Source of the DNA: Roseicyclus sediminis
GTDB lineage: Bacteria > Pseudomonadota > Alphaproteobacteria > Rhodobacterales > Rhodobacteraceae
DNA: 64,000 nucleotides
NCBI RefSeq assembly: GCF_025515305.1
Contig: NZ_JAOPHT010000003.1
Location: forward strand, 1-64,000
Direction of reading: 5' to 3'
Shown: piece after piece, positions 1-7,696 of the stretch
Position numbering within the stretch: the stretch's first letter is position 1
Layout: every line of letters begins with the position of its first letter
Program-made: the position numbers and the translations under genes
Notes under the pieces: model-generated
Seen by the model: only the letters and a program-made list of their open reading frames with translations
Told to the model about the DNA's origin: nothing
Database searches by the model: none

Positions 1-1074
1 GCCCCGGGGCCGGGGACCCGCATCGCACCCCCCGGCGCCACGCGGCAGGCGATCGGCCCCCTGCCCATCGCCGCGCTCCGGGTCGATCCGGACGTGGCGC
101 AGGGCCTCGCCCGCCTCGGCCTGCGTCGGATCGGCGACCTCCTCGGCATGCCGAGGGCGGGTCTCGCGCGGCGCTTCGGCACCGGCCTCGTCCGCCGCCT
201 CGACCAGGCGCTGGGGGTGGAGCCCGAGCCGATCACCCCGGCCGCAGCCCCCCTGCACTTCGCCGTCCGCCTCAGCCTGCCCGAGCCCGTCGGGCTCGAG
301 GCCGATATCCTCGCGGGCCTCGACCGTCTCCTGCCCGTCCTCTGCGACAAGCTGCGCGCCCAGGGCCGGGGTGCCCGTCGCGTGCGGCTGGAACTCTCCC
401 GCGTGGATGGCGAGACGGAAATGCTGGAGGTCGGCCTCGCCCGTCCCGCCGACCGGCCCGACGGCATCCGGCCGCTCTTCGCGCTCAGGACCGGGGATAT
501 CGACGCGGGCTTCGGCATCGACCGCCTGCGCCTCTCCGCGCCCCTGACGGAACCGCTTCACGCCACCACGCACAAGGGCGGATGGGCCGTCAGCGACGAG
601 GCCGGCGCCCCCCGCGGCGAGACGCAGGACCTGGCCGATCTCATCGCCCGGATCGGCGCGCGCGTCGGCCTCGAGGCCATCACCCGCGCCCGCCCCGCCG
701 ACAGCCACATCCCCGAGAAGACCGCCGCCATTCTCGCCGCGGCCTGGTCCGAACCGGCGCAGGACTGGCCGAGACCGCCGCGCCCCCGCCCACTCGCGCT
801 TTTCCGGCCCGAGCCCCTGCGCGCGCCCGACGCCCCCGACATGCCGGGGGACTTCACCTGGCGCGGCCGCCACCTCAGAACGCTCTCGGCCACCGGACCC
901 GAACGCATCGCGCCGGAATGGTGGCTCGACGATCCCGACTGGCGCTCGGGCGTGCGCGACTATTGGTCCGTAGTCACGGAAGACGGCGCGGCGCTCTGGC
1001 TCTACTATGCCCATGGCGGGACAGGCGCGGGCGGCACGGGCGGCGGCTGGTTCGCCCACGGGGATTTCGGATGA
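1..1074 (+). CDS. imuB: ImuB-type Y-family DNA polymerase-like protein, C-terminal part
   Basis: The frame is open from the first base of the window, so only the last 357 residues are present. The text matches the C-terminal half of ImuB, the catalytically inactive Y-family polymerase relative that links ImuA and the error-prone polymerase DnaE2 to the sliding clamp in SOS mutagenesis. Visible are a helix-hairpin-helix-like stretch (GLARLGLRRIGDLLGMPRA) and the little-finger region, followed by the variable tail ending in WFAHGDFG. In many alphaproteobacteria imuB is followed directly by dnaE2. Here a VOC gene follows after 7 bases, and dnaE2 lies about 33 kb away. The catalytic and clamp-binding parts lie mostly outside the window, so loss of polymerase residues cannot be checked. 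Confidence 0.85.
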   Translation, partial: APGPGTRIAPPGATRQAIGPLPIAALRVDPDVAQGLARLGLRRIGDLLGMPRAGLARRFGTGLVRRLDQALGVEPEPITPAAAPLHFAVRLSLPEPVGLEADILAGLDRLLPVLCDKLRAQGRGARRVRLELSRVDGETEMLEVGLARPADRPDGIRPLFALRTGDIDAGFGIDRLRLSAPLTEPLHATTHKGGWAVSDEAGAPRGETQDLADLIARIGARVGLEAITRARPADSHIPEKTAAILAAAWSEPAQDWPRPPRPRPLALFRPEPLRAPDAPDMPGDFTWRGRHLRTLSATGPERIAPEWWLDDPDWRSGVRDYWSVVTEDGAALWLYYAHGGTGAGGTGGGWFAHGDFG

Positions 1075-1081
1075 GGACGAC

Positions 1082-1522
1082 ATGACCGACAGGGGATTCA
1101 AGGTCCGCGGCCTGGGCGAGGTGGCGATCCGCTGCAACGATCTCGCGGCGATGACCGCCTTCTACGAGGACATCATCGGCCTCGGGCGCCTGCCCGGAAA
1201 CGCCAGCGACGACATCGTCTTCTTCCGCATCGCCGAGGGCTTCGGCGGTCACACGGCCGTTCTCGCCCTCTTCGACAGGACGCTCGGTACCGGCCCGGAC
1301 GCCCCAACGCCCGAAACCGGCGCCCGCTCCTCCCTGCACCATATCGCGCTCAGCCTTCCCTTCGCCGAACAGGAGGCGGCGATGCGCTGGTACGAGGCCA
1401 ACGGCATTCCCTACCGCGTCGAGCATTTCGGCTGGATCGGCTGGCGCGGGGTCTTCACGCAGGACCCGGAGGGCAACACGGTCGAACTCGTGGCCCATCA
1501 CCCGGACCTGGAGACGCCCTGA
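1082..1522 (+). CDS. VOC (glyoxalase/bleomycin-resistance fold) family protein
   Basis: A 146-residue protein with the paired beta-alpha-beta-beta-beta modules of the vicinal oxygen chelate superfamily. The first module starts LGEVAIRCNDLAAMTAFYED, where the usual metal-binding His of the first strand is Glu. The second module has SLHHIALSLP and ends in EGNTVELVAH, supplying His and Glu ligands. These proteins are metal-dependent lyases, isomerases or dioxygenases, and the substrate cannot be told from sequence. The start at 1082 was chosen because GAGGA lies just upstream and overlaps the imuB stop. It therefore probably shares the imuB transcript, although a role in DNA repair is not implied. 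Confidence 0.85.
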   Translation: MTDRGFKVRGLGEVAIRCNDLAAMTAFYEDIIGLGRLPGNASDDIVFFRIAEGFGGHTAVLALFDRTLGTGPDAPTPETGARSSLHHIALSLPFAEQEAAMRWYEANGIPYRVEHFGWIGWRGVFTQDPEGNTVELVAHHPDLETP

Positions 1523-1557
1523 TCCCTTCATCTTTCCAAAAATACGCAAGGGGGAGC

Positions 1558-1580
1558 GCGAGGGGGTGAAACCCCCTCGC
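1558..1580. terminator. Perfect 10-bp hairpin, bidirectional terminator candidate
   Basis: GCGAGGGGGT pairs with ACCCCCTCGC around a GAA loop. It lies between two convergent genes, the VOC gene and dat. It is preceded by CCAAAAATACGCAAGGGGGAG, which resembles the element at 57957-58010, so it is probably one member of a dispersed Rhodobacterales intergenic repeat used as a terminator. There is no long T tract. Confidence 0.6.
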
Positions 1581-1583
1581 CCC

Positions 1584-1719
1584 GGTCGATGCCGAAGGCA
1601 TCGAAAAACCAGAGGCAGGTCGATGCCGAAGGCATCGAAAAACCAGAGGCAGGTCGATGCCGAAGGCATCGAAAGACCAGAAGCGGCTCGATGCCCAAGG
1701 CGTCGGAAACCGGAAGCCG
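1584..1719. repeat. 34-bp tandem repeat in which each unit forms a hairpin
   Basis: Unit starts are at 1584, 1618 and 1652, with a diverged fourth copy at 1686 and a degenerate remnant running to about 1740. Units 1 and 2 are identical and unit 3 differs only in its second half. Each unit contains CGATGCCGAAGGCATCG, a perfect 7-bp stem with a GAA loop, so the array would form a row of hairpins at the 3' ends of two convergent genes. The period is not a multiple of three, which argues against coding. It may be a terminator or mRNA-stabilising array that grew by slippage. Confidence 0.8.
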
Positions 1720-1745
1720 GTCGCCGCAAAAGGCGGCGATACTCC

Positions 1746-2606
1746 TCAAATCGCGGCCTTGCGCATCTCGTCGAGATAGACCTCGCGCAGCCGCGCCGCG
1801 ACCGGCCCGGGGGTCCCGCTGCCCACGGCCTCCCCGTCGATCTCGACCACGGGCATCACGAAACTGGAGGCGGAGGTGATGAAGGCCTCGTCAGCCGCTT
1901 TCGCCTCCTCGATGGTGAAGGGCCGCTCCTCCACCTTCATCTGCGCCTCGCGGGCGACACGCAGGACGGCGGCACGCGTGATTCCGTGCAGGATCTCGGT
2001 GCCGAGGTGCCGCGTCACGATCGTTCCGTCCTTCACGATATAGGCGTTGTTCGAGGTGCCCTCGGTCACGTGGCCGTCCTCGACCATCCACGCATCGTCG
2101 CAGCCCGCGGCCTTGGCGATCATCTTGCCCATCGACGGGTAGAGGAGCTGCACCGTCTTGATGTCCCGCCGGCCCCAGCGCTGGTCCTCGATCGAGATCA
2201 CCTTGATCCCTGTCTTCGCCGCCGGGCTCTCGGCAAGTCCGGGCTTCGACTGGGTGAAGAGGACGATGGTCGGCGGCGTGTCCTCCGGCGGATAGGCAAA
2301 GTCGCGGTCGGCCGCCGCGCCGCGGGTGATCTGCAGGTAGATCAGGCCCTCCTCGATCCCGTTCCGCGCCACCAGTTCCCGGTGGATCTCCAGGAGTTCG
2401 TCCATCGTCACCGGCGTTGCCATGTCGAGTTCCCCCAGCGAACGCTGGAGCCGCGCGGCGTGTCCCTCGAAGTCGATCAGCTTGCCGTCCAGCACGCTCG
2501 TCACCTCGTAGACGCCGTCGGCGAACAGGAACCCGCGGTCGAAAATCGAGACCTTGGCTTCACTCTCGGGAAGATACTCGCCGTTGACATAGACGGTGCG
2601 GGACAT
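1746..2606 (-). CDS. dat: D-amino-acid transaminase (PLP fold type IV)
   Basis: A 286-residue class IV aminotransferase that moves the amino group between D-amino acids and 2-oxo acids. Signatures are the N-terminal VNGEYLPESEAKVSIFDRGF, the probable Schiff-base lysine K150 in DIKTVQLL, and the TEGTSNN segment (E182) that contacts the PLP ring nitrogen. The overall text is closer to D-alanine aminotransferase than to branched-chain aminotransferase or aminodeoxychorismate lyase, though these subfamilies are hard to separate by eye. A strong AAGGAGAG site supports the start. It is the last gene of the leftward operon dgcN-dgcA-exonuclease-dat, where it could channel D-amino acid nitrogen into D-glutamate for the two upstream enzymes. 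Confidence 0.85.
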   Translation of the reverse strand: MSRTVYVNGEYLPESEAKVSIFDRGFLFADGVYEVTSVLDGKLIDFEGHAARLQRSLGELDMATPVTMDELLEIHRELVARNGIEEGLIYLQITRGAAADRDFAYPPEDTPPTIVLFTQSKPGLAESPAAKTGIKVISIEDQRWGRRDIKTVQLLYPSMGKMIAKAAGCDDAWMVEDGHVTEGTSNNAYIVKDGTIVTRHLGTEILHGITRAAVLRVAREAQMKVEERPFTIEEAKAADEAFITSASSFVMPVVEIDGEAVGSGTPGPVAARLREVYLDEMRKAAI

Positions 2607-2657
2607 GGGGACCTCTCCTTCGCGATTTCCTTCTCGTGCGTCCGCAAGACGCCGAGG

Positions 2658-3275
2658 TCAAGCGGTCTCCGCGCCGCCGAAGGCCGCACGCGGCAGCCGC
2701 CCCTCGCGCATCAGGTGCGACAGGACCCGCGCGACCGACCGTGCGTCGTCAAGGCCGTCATGCGCCCGCGCCTCGGGCGGAAGGCCGAAATGGGCCGCGA
2801 TCGTGTGGCTGCGGAGGGTGTGGACCACCTCCATCGGCTCCCCCGCCGCGTGGACCAGGGCCGCGGCATTCGCGAACCGCGCCGGCGGGATCGGGCAGAG
2901 GATGCCGGCCGCGAAGCAACTCGGCGCGAGCGAGGTGATCTCGTCCTTGCCCCAGCTAAGGACAGGCGCGTCGCCGGCGAAGGCGGCGAAACGGTCGAGC
3001 GCCTCGGCAAGGTCCACGCCCTCTGCCGCAACTCGGGCCTCCGATATGCCGGTGAGCTTCGTGAAGAACTCGGGGATCGCGACCGGTCCGTGCCGCCCGA
3101 CCGGACGAACGATGCAGTCGAAGGTCGCACCGATACCGTAAGGCGGCTCCAGCGACAGGCGCACCGCGCCGATCTGCACCAGCAGCGGGTCGGGATCGTC
3201 CGGGCCGCACCAGAACCGCTGGGGCGAGCCCGCCTGTACCAGATGCTCGCAATCGAAGATGACGGCTTCGGCCAT
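2658..3275 (-). CDS. DnaQ-like 3'-5' exonuclease family protein
   Basis: A 205-residue RNase H-fold exonuclease. Exo I is FDCEHL (D8, E10). A plausible Exo II acid is D111 in SWGKDE, and Exo III is H172 with D177 in AHDGLDDARS. Such DEDDh proteins remove nucleotides from 3' ends of DNA or RNA, and the substrate is unknown. It resembles the stand-alone oligoribonuclease/ExoX-like group rather than the polymerase III epsilon subunit, since no clamp-binding tail is evident. It begins 3 bases after the dgcA stop and ends 51 bases before dat, so it is co-transcribed with apparently unrelated D-amino acid genes. Confidence 0.8.
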   Translation of the reverse strand: MAEAVIFDCEHLVQAGSPQRFWCGPDDPDPLLVQIGAVRLSLEPPYGIGATFDCIVRPVGRHGPVAIPEFFTKLTGISEARVAAEGVDLAEALDRFAAFAGDAPVLSWGKDEITSLAPSCFAAGILCPIPPARFANAAALVHAAGEPMEVVHTLRSHTIAAHFGLPPEARAHDGLDDARSVARVLSHLMREGRLPRAAFGGAETA

Positions 3276-3278
3276 GCC

Positions 3279-4241
3279 CTACCCCCAAAGCTCCGGCGCC
3301 GGCGGGTGCAGGACCGATCCCTCGAAGCGAAGCGGAACCTCCCGATCCTCGGCCAGAAGGAGCGGGCCGTCGAGGTCCACGATCCCCGCGCCCTGCGCCA
3401 CCAGCACCGCGGGCGCCATGGCGAGCGAAGACCCGACCATGCAGCCGACCATGATGCCGTAGCCCAGCGCCTCCGCATCGGCCTTCAGCGCCAGTGCTTC
3501 GGTCAGGCCGCCCGTCTTGTCGAGCTTCACGTTGACCACGTCGTACTTGCCCGCCAACCCCGGAAGCGAAGCGCGGTCATGGCACGACTCATCGGCGCAA
3601 ACCGGAAGGGGGCGCTCGATTTCCGATAGAAGATCATCGGCACCGGCCGGCAGGGGCTGCTCGACCATCTCGACACCGAGGCGCAGGAGATGCGGGGCGA
3701 GGTCGCCGTAGACCTCGGCCGTCCAGCCCTCGTTGGCATCCACGATGATGCGGGCCTTCGGCGCACCTTCGCGCACCGCTTCCAGCCTGGCCATGTCGTC
3801 GGGTGTGCCGAGCTTGATCTTCAGAAGCGGACGGTCGGCGTTCCGCGCCGCCGAGGCGCGCATGTTTTCGGGAGTATCCAGCGACAGCGTGTAGGCCGTC
3901 ATGACCGGCTTCGGCGCGGGCAGGCCCGCGAGAAGATGGACCGGAACACCGTCCCGCTTCGCCTTCCAGTCCCACAGCGCGCAGTCGACGGCGTTCCGCG
4001 CGGCACCGGGCGGCAAGGCGTCCTGCAGGTCCTGCCGCGAGATGTCCTCGGGCAGGCCCTCGATCTCGGCCATTACGCTGTCCAGCGTCTCGCCATAGCG
4101 CGCATAGGGCACGCACTCGCCCCATCCGGTCACCCCGTCGCGCATCACGCGAACCGTCAGCACCTGCGCCTCGGTCCGCGACCCGCGCGAGATGGTGAAG
4201 GCCTGCGCCAGCCGGAAGGTATCCCTGGTGACCGAGATCAT
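3279..4241 (-). CDS. dgcA: N-acetyl-D-glutamate racemase / dipeptide epimerase (enolase superfamily)
   Basis: A 320-residue enolase-superfamily enzyme of the Ala-Glu epimerase group. It has the two-lysine motif K141-I-K143 as first base, magnesium ligands D168 (VDANEGW), E194 (EQPL) and D217 (CADES), and the opposite base K239 in NVKLDKTGG. It overlaps the downstream end of dgcN by 4 bases (ATGA), so the two are translationally coupled. That pairing is the signature of the DgcN-DgcA route, in which D-glutamate is N-acetylated and the acetyl-D-glutamate is racemised to acetyl-L-glutamate. A classical L-Ala-D/L-Glu epimerase in murein peptide recycling is the alternative. The pairing makes the first reading more likely. 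Confidence 0.8.
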   Translation of the reverse strand: MISVTRDTFRLAQAFTISRGSRTEAQVLTVRVMRDGVTGWGECVPYARYGETLDSVMAEIEGLPEDISRQDLQDALPPGAARNAVDCALWDWKAKRDGVPVHLLAGLPAPKPVMTAYTLSLDTPENMRASAARNADRPLLKIKLGTPDDMARLEAVREGAPKARIIVDANEGWTAEVYGDLAPHLLRLGVEMVEQPLPAGADDLLSEIERPLPVCADESCHDRASLPGLAGKYDVVNVKLDKTGGLTEALALKADAEALGYGIMVGCMVGSSLAMAPAVLVAQGAGIVDLDGPLLLAEDREVPLRFEGSVLHPPAPELWG

Positions 4242-5239
4242 AGGCCATCCAGCGCGTCGCAGAGACGCCCGGCACCCTGCCGGAACGGATCGACCGTGGG
4301 CAGGCCCATGCGCTTCTCGACGGCTTCCAGGTAGGACAGCGCCTCGTCCTCGCCCCAGGCGGCGGTGTTGACCGAGATGCCCACGACCTGCGCCTTCGGG
4401 TTGGCGATGCGCGCAACCGGCAGGGCGAGGTCGCGCAGCGCCTCGAGCGAGGGCATGGCATAGCCGGGCAGGCCCCGCATGTGGGGCCGTGTCGGCTCAT
4501 GGCTGAGGATCAGGGCATCGGGCGCGCCGCCGTGGATCAGGGCCATGGTGACACCGGAATAGGACACGTGAAACAGGCTTCCCTGCCCCTCGATGTGGTC
4601 CCAGTGGTCGGCGTCGTTGTCGGGCGTCAGCCACTCGATCGACCCCGCCATGAAATCGGCGACAACGGCATCCAGCGGCACACCCTCGCCCGTGATGAGG
4701 ATACCGGTCTGCCCCGTGGCGCGGAACGACGACTTCTGCCCGCGCTTCTTCATCTCGAGGTCCATCGCCAGCGAGGTATACATCTTGCCGACCGAGCAAT
4801 CGGTGCCGACCGCGAGGCAGCGCTTGCCGGTGCGTGGCACGCCATTGGCGATCGGGTACTTCACGCTGGGCACCCGGACGTCATGGAGTTTCCGCCCCGT
4901 GGCGCGGGCGACGGCGGCAAGGTCCTCCTCGTCGCGCAACAGGTTGTGCAGCCCGGAGGCCAGGTCGAACCCTTCCTCAAGCGCCTGCACAAGCACCTTC
5001 TTCCAAGCCTGCGAGATCACGCCGCCGCGGTTGGCCACCCCAATGACAAGGGTCTTCGCACCGGCCGCCTTCGCCGCGGCGAGGTCCATGTCGGGCAGGC
5101 GCACATCGGCCTTGCAACCGTCCATACGAAACTGGCCCACGGCGTTGTCGGGCCGCCAGTCCCGGATGCCTTGCGCCACCTTGGCGGCAAGCTGGTCCGG
5201 CGCATCGCCGAGAAACAGAAGATAGGGGGTCTCGATCAT
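4238..5239 (-). CDS. dgcN: DUF1611-type D-glutamate N-acetyltransferase
   Basis: A 333-residue DUF1611 family protein, about full length. An N-terminal Rossmann-like part (to about residue 125) is followed by a P-loop domain with GTDCSVGK at 145-152, then TGQTGILITGEGVPLDAVVADF and HIEGQGSL, all typical of the family. Members were long uncharacterised. The pairing with an enolase-family racemase is now attributed to D-glutamate catabolism, where this enzyme acetylates D-glutamate. The start has GGAGGA upstream. It is the first gene of the operon, with 144 bases separating it from the next upstream gene, so its promoter probably lies in 5240-5383. Assignment rests on family knowledge and operon context. 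Confidence 0.8.
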   Translation of the reverse strand: MIETPYLLFLGDAPDQLAAKVAQGIRDWRPDNAVGQFRMDGCKADVRLPDMDLAAAKAAGAKTLVIGVANRGGVISQAWKKVLVQALEEGFDLASGLHNLLRDEEDLAAVARATGRKLHDVRVPSVKYPIANGVPRTGKRCLAVGTDCSVGKMYTSLAMDLEMKKRGQKSSFRATGQTGILITGEGVPLDAVVADFMAGSIEWLTPDNDADHWDHIEGQGSLFHVSYSGVTMALIHGGAPDALILSHEPTRPHMRGLPGYAMPSLEALRDLALPVARIANPKAQVVGISVNTAAWGEDEALSYLEAVEKRMGLPTVDPFRQGAGRLCDALDGL

Positions 5240-5383
5240 CGCGTCCTCCGCGGTGTGGGTCCGGGAGAGATTACCGCGAGGCGAGGGCGGATTTCTGGAA
5301 AAGATGCGTGCCGGAGGGATGCGCCGTCGAAGATTTCCGCGCGCGGCGCCCGTTCTGCACAGGATCCGTGCGCGGCAGAAAGC

Positions 5384-5734
5384 TCAGTCGCGTGTCAGCA
5401 GACCGGCCGGCTGCTCCGGCGAACGTTCGAAATCGACAGGCGCGGTGGTGACGGCGGGAGTGTTGCGCTTGTACTCGTAGCGCATCAGGTCGCCGTCCCG
5501 GGCGGAGGCGACGATCAGTGCCCGCGTCAGGTGGCGCGATCCGTCGAAGATGTCGATCAGCCCGCGAAGGCGCGGCACGTCCTCGGCATCGACGGCAAAG
5601 CCGCTGTCGGAATAGTCGAGGATCGGAAACGCCTCGTCCCCGACATGCACGACGCGGGTCGCGCGCTTGCGCCGGTTCTGGCGGCGTGCCGCGGCCAACT
5701 GCTCCTGCAGATCCCTGGGAAGGAATTCCGTCAT
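5384..5734 (-). CDS. Small PilZ-like protein
   Basis: A 116-residue cytoplasmic protein. A basic N-terminal segment (RRQNRRKRATRV, about residues 17-28) precedes DEAFPILDYSDSGFAVDAEDV, which resembles the R-x(3)-R plus D/N-x-S-x-x-G pattern of PilZ domains that bind cyclic di-GMP, and a C-terminal beta-rich part (LIVASARDGDLMRYEYKR). The match is by eye, and the domain would be short. The start at 5734 was taken because upstream residues of the open frame look like non-coding translation and overlap the divergent promoter region. It is read away from the CGNR gene, with 267 bases between them for two promoters. Its target is not evident. Confidence 0.6.
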   Translation of the reverse strand: MTEFLPRDLQEQLAAARRQNRRKRATRVVHVGDEAFPILDYSDSGFAVDAEDVPRLRGLIDIFDGSRHLTRALIVASARDGDLMRYEYKRNTPAVTTAPVDFERSPEQPAGLLTRD

Positions 5735-6001
5735 GGCGCGCGCCCCCCGGCGTTGTCCTGTGCAATTAAAGGAGATGCGATGCCATGGGCTTTCGTCAAC
5801 ACAAAGCGTCCGGGACGCCGGATCTCGCGCCGTTCCCTCGCGCGGCAGATGCCCGCCTGCAACAGCGCCGTCGACAGCTTCGCCTTGCACTTGTCACCGT
5901 TAAGGGTCATTTTCCGGTTTCTCCCGGGAAATTGCCCCGGCAAGGAACCACGGAAATTTGCGGCGAACATGACCGAATCGGGATCGGGCAAGGGAATATT
6001 G

Positions 6002-6574
6002 ATGTCCTCGGAGCCGGAAACGGCACCGTCGACCGACGCGGGACACCCTTTTCTCCACTTCGTGAACACCGTCTCGGATCGCGGCAGGACGCGGGACACC
6101 AACAGCTTCGCGTCGGGTGAAGACCTGCTGGCGCAGCTGCGTCGCGCCGGCCTCGACGTTTCGGTCGAGGTGTCGGGCGCCGCACAGTTGCGTGGGCTGC
6201 TGGTTCTCAGGGAGGCGGCCTATTCGGTGCTTTCCGCCATCGCCGGCGGGCGTCGTCCGGCCCATGAGGACCAGCTTTACATCGAGAACGCCATCAAGGC
6301 GGCGCTGTCGGACGCAGCGCTTCGGATCAACAATGCAAGGCCTTGCTGGACAGCCGGTCCCATGGGCGGTCTGAACGATCATCTCGCACTCGCGCTCGAC
6401 GATCTGCTCCGCACGCAGGACCTTTCGCGCCTGCGGGAGTGCCGCGGTTGCACCCACCTGTTCCTCGATCATGGCCGCGGCACGGGGCGTCGGTGGTGCT
6501 CGATGACGCGCTGCGGCAACAGGGCGAAGGCGCGGGGTTTCCGGGACCGAAAGCGCCCGCAGCCTGTGCGCTGA
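6002..6574 (+). CDS. CGNR zinc-finger regulator (ABATE domain)
   Basis: A 190-residue protein with the two-part architecture of this family. An N-terminal ABATE helical domain starts near FLHFVNTVSDRGR. A C-terminal CGNR zinc finger uses C147, C150, C166 and C171 in CRGC...WCSMTRCGNRAKARGF. Members are presumed transcription regulators that sense stress or small molecules, although few have been tested. AAGGG seven bases before the ATG at 6002 supports this start, and an in-frame ATG at 5969 is the alternative. It lies 88 bases upstream of a GST gene in the same direction and could control that gene or itself. Confidence 0.85.
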   Translation: MSSEPETAPSTDAGHPFLHFVNTVSDRGRTRDTNSFASGEDLLAQLRRAGLDVSVEVSGAAQLRGLLVLREAAYSVLSAIAGGRRPAHEDQLYIENAIKAALSDAALRINNARPCWTAGPMGGLNDHLALALDDLLRTQDLSRLRECRGCTHLFLDHGRGTGRRWCSMTRCGNRAKARGFRDRKRPQPVR

Positions 6575-6662
6575 TGCGGGGGGCGCCCTGCGCCCCTGCC
6601 GGTTTTTCGGTGCGCTCCAACGGCCTAGATCGTTGACCGACACGAAACGAAAGGAGGACTCC

Positions 6663-7652
6663 ATGGGCCTTTTGGTCGACGGTGCGTGGCGCGATCAGTG
6701 GTACGACACGAAATCGAGCGGCGGCGCCTTCCAGCGTCAGGCGGCGTCTTTCCGCAACTGGGTGACGCCCGATGGCGCGCCTGGCCCATCGGGTGAGGGG
6801 GGCTTCGCCGCCGATAGCGGCCGCTATCACCTCTTTGTCAGCCATGCCTGCCCCTGGGCGAACCGCACGATGATCTTCCGCACGCTCAAGGGCCTTGAGA
6901 ATCATATCGATGTCTCGGTCGTCCATCCCGACATGCTGGGCGAGGGATGGAGTTTCGCCACCGACTTTCCCGGAGCGACGGGAGACACGCTCTTCGGATC
7001 GGACTACGTGCGCGACATCTACCTCCGTGCCGATCCGAAGATCACGACGCGGGTCACGGTGCCGGTCCTCTGGGACAAGGCGACCGGCCAGATCGTGTCG
7101 AACGAAAGCTCCGAGATCATCCGCATGTTCAACTCGGCCTTCGACGGCCTCACCGGCAACACGCAGGATTTCTACCCCGAGGGCCTGCGCGAGCGCATCG
7201 ATGCGGTCAACGAATGGGTCTATTCGTCGATCAACAACGGCGTCTACAAGTCCGGTTTCGCCACCACGCAAGCGGCTTACGACAAGGCGGTGACGGAGCT
7301 GTTCGACGGTCTCGACCGCGCCGAGGAGATCCTGTCGCGCAACCGCTATCTCACAGGGAACCGGATCACCGAGGCCGACTGGCGCCTCTTCACGACGCTG
7401 GTGCGCTTCGATCTCGTCTACCATCTGCATTTCAAGTGCAACCGGAGGCGGCTGATCGACTATCCCAACATCTGGGCGTTCACCCGCGAGCTCTATCAGT
7501 GGCCGGGCGTCGCCGGGACCGTGCACTTCGATCACATCGTGCGGCACTACCACTACAGCCACGAAAGCATCAATCCGAACAGGATCGTGCCGATCAATCC
7601 CGAGATCGACTGGTGGGCGCCCCATGGCCGGGAGGCCTTGAAGGCGGCCTGA
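6663..7652 (+). CDS. yqjG: Xi-class glutathione S-transferase (glutathionyl-hydroquinone reductase)
   Basis: A 329-residue protein of the ECM4/YqjG family, which reduces glutathionyl-hydroquinones and related conjugates using glutathione. The thioredoxin-fold domain carries the catalytic motif HACPWANR with C63. The all-helical domain includes the typical EADWRLFTTLVRFD and the long C-terminal HYHYSHESINPNRIVPI. A near-perfect AAAGGAGGA site 4 bases before the ATG at 6663 fixes the start over an earlier in-frame ATG at 6633. Length agrees with the family. The enzyme is cytosolic. Neighbours do not show a pathway beyond the upstream zinc-finger regulator. Confidence 0.9.
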   Translation: MGLLVDGAWRDQWYDTKSSGGAFQRQAASFRNWVTPDGAPGPSGEGGFAADSGRYHLFVSHACPWANRTMIFRTLKGLENHIDVSVVHPDMLGEGWSFATDFPGATGDTLFGSDYVRDIYLRADPKITTRVTVPVLWDKATGQIVSNESSEIIRMFNSAFDGLTGNTQDFYPEGLRERIDAVNEWVYSSINNGVYKSGFATTQAAYDKAVTELFDGLDRAEEILSRNRYLTGNRITEADWRLFTTLVRFDLVYHLHFKCNRRRLIDYPNIWAFTRELYQWPGVAGTVHFDHIVRHYHYSHESINPNRIVPINPEIDWWAPHGREALKAA

Positions 7653-7696
7653 GAAACGGTGAGACATCGGGCCAGGGAAATGCGTTCCGAGGCCCG

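Noticed and set aside
1584-1719. CRISPR-like array
   Set aside because: The whole 34-bp unit is repeated with no unique spacers, and no cas gene is nearby.
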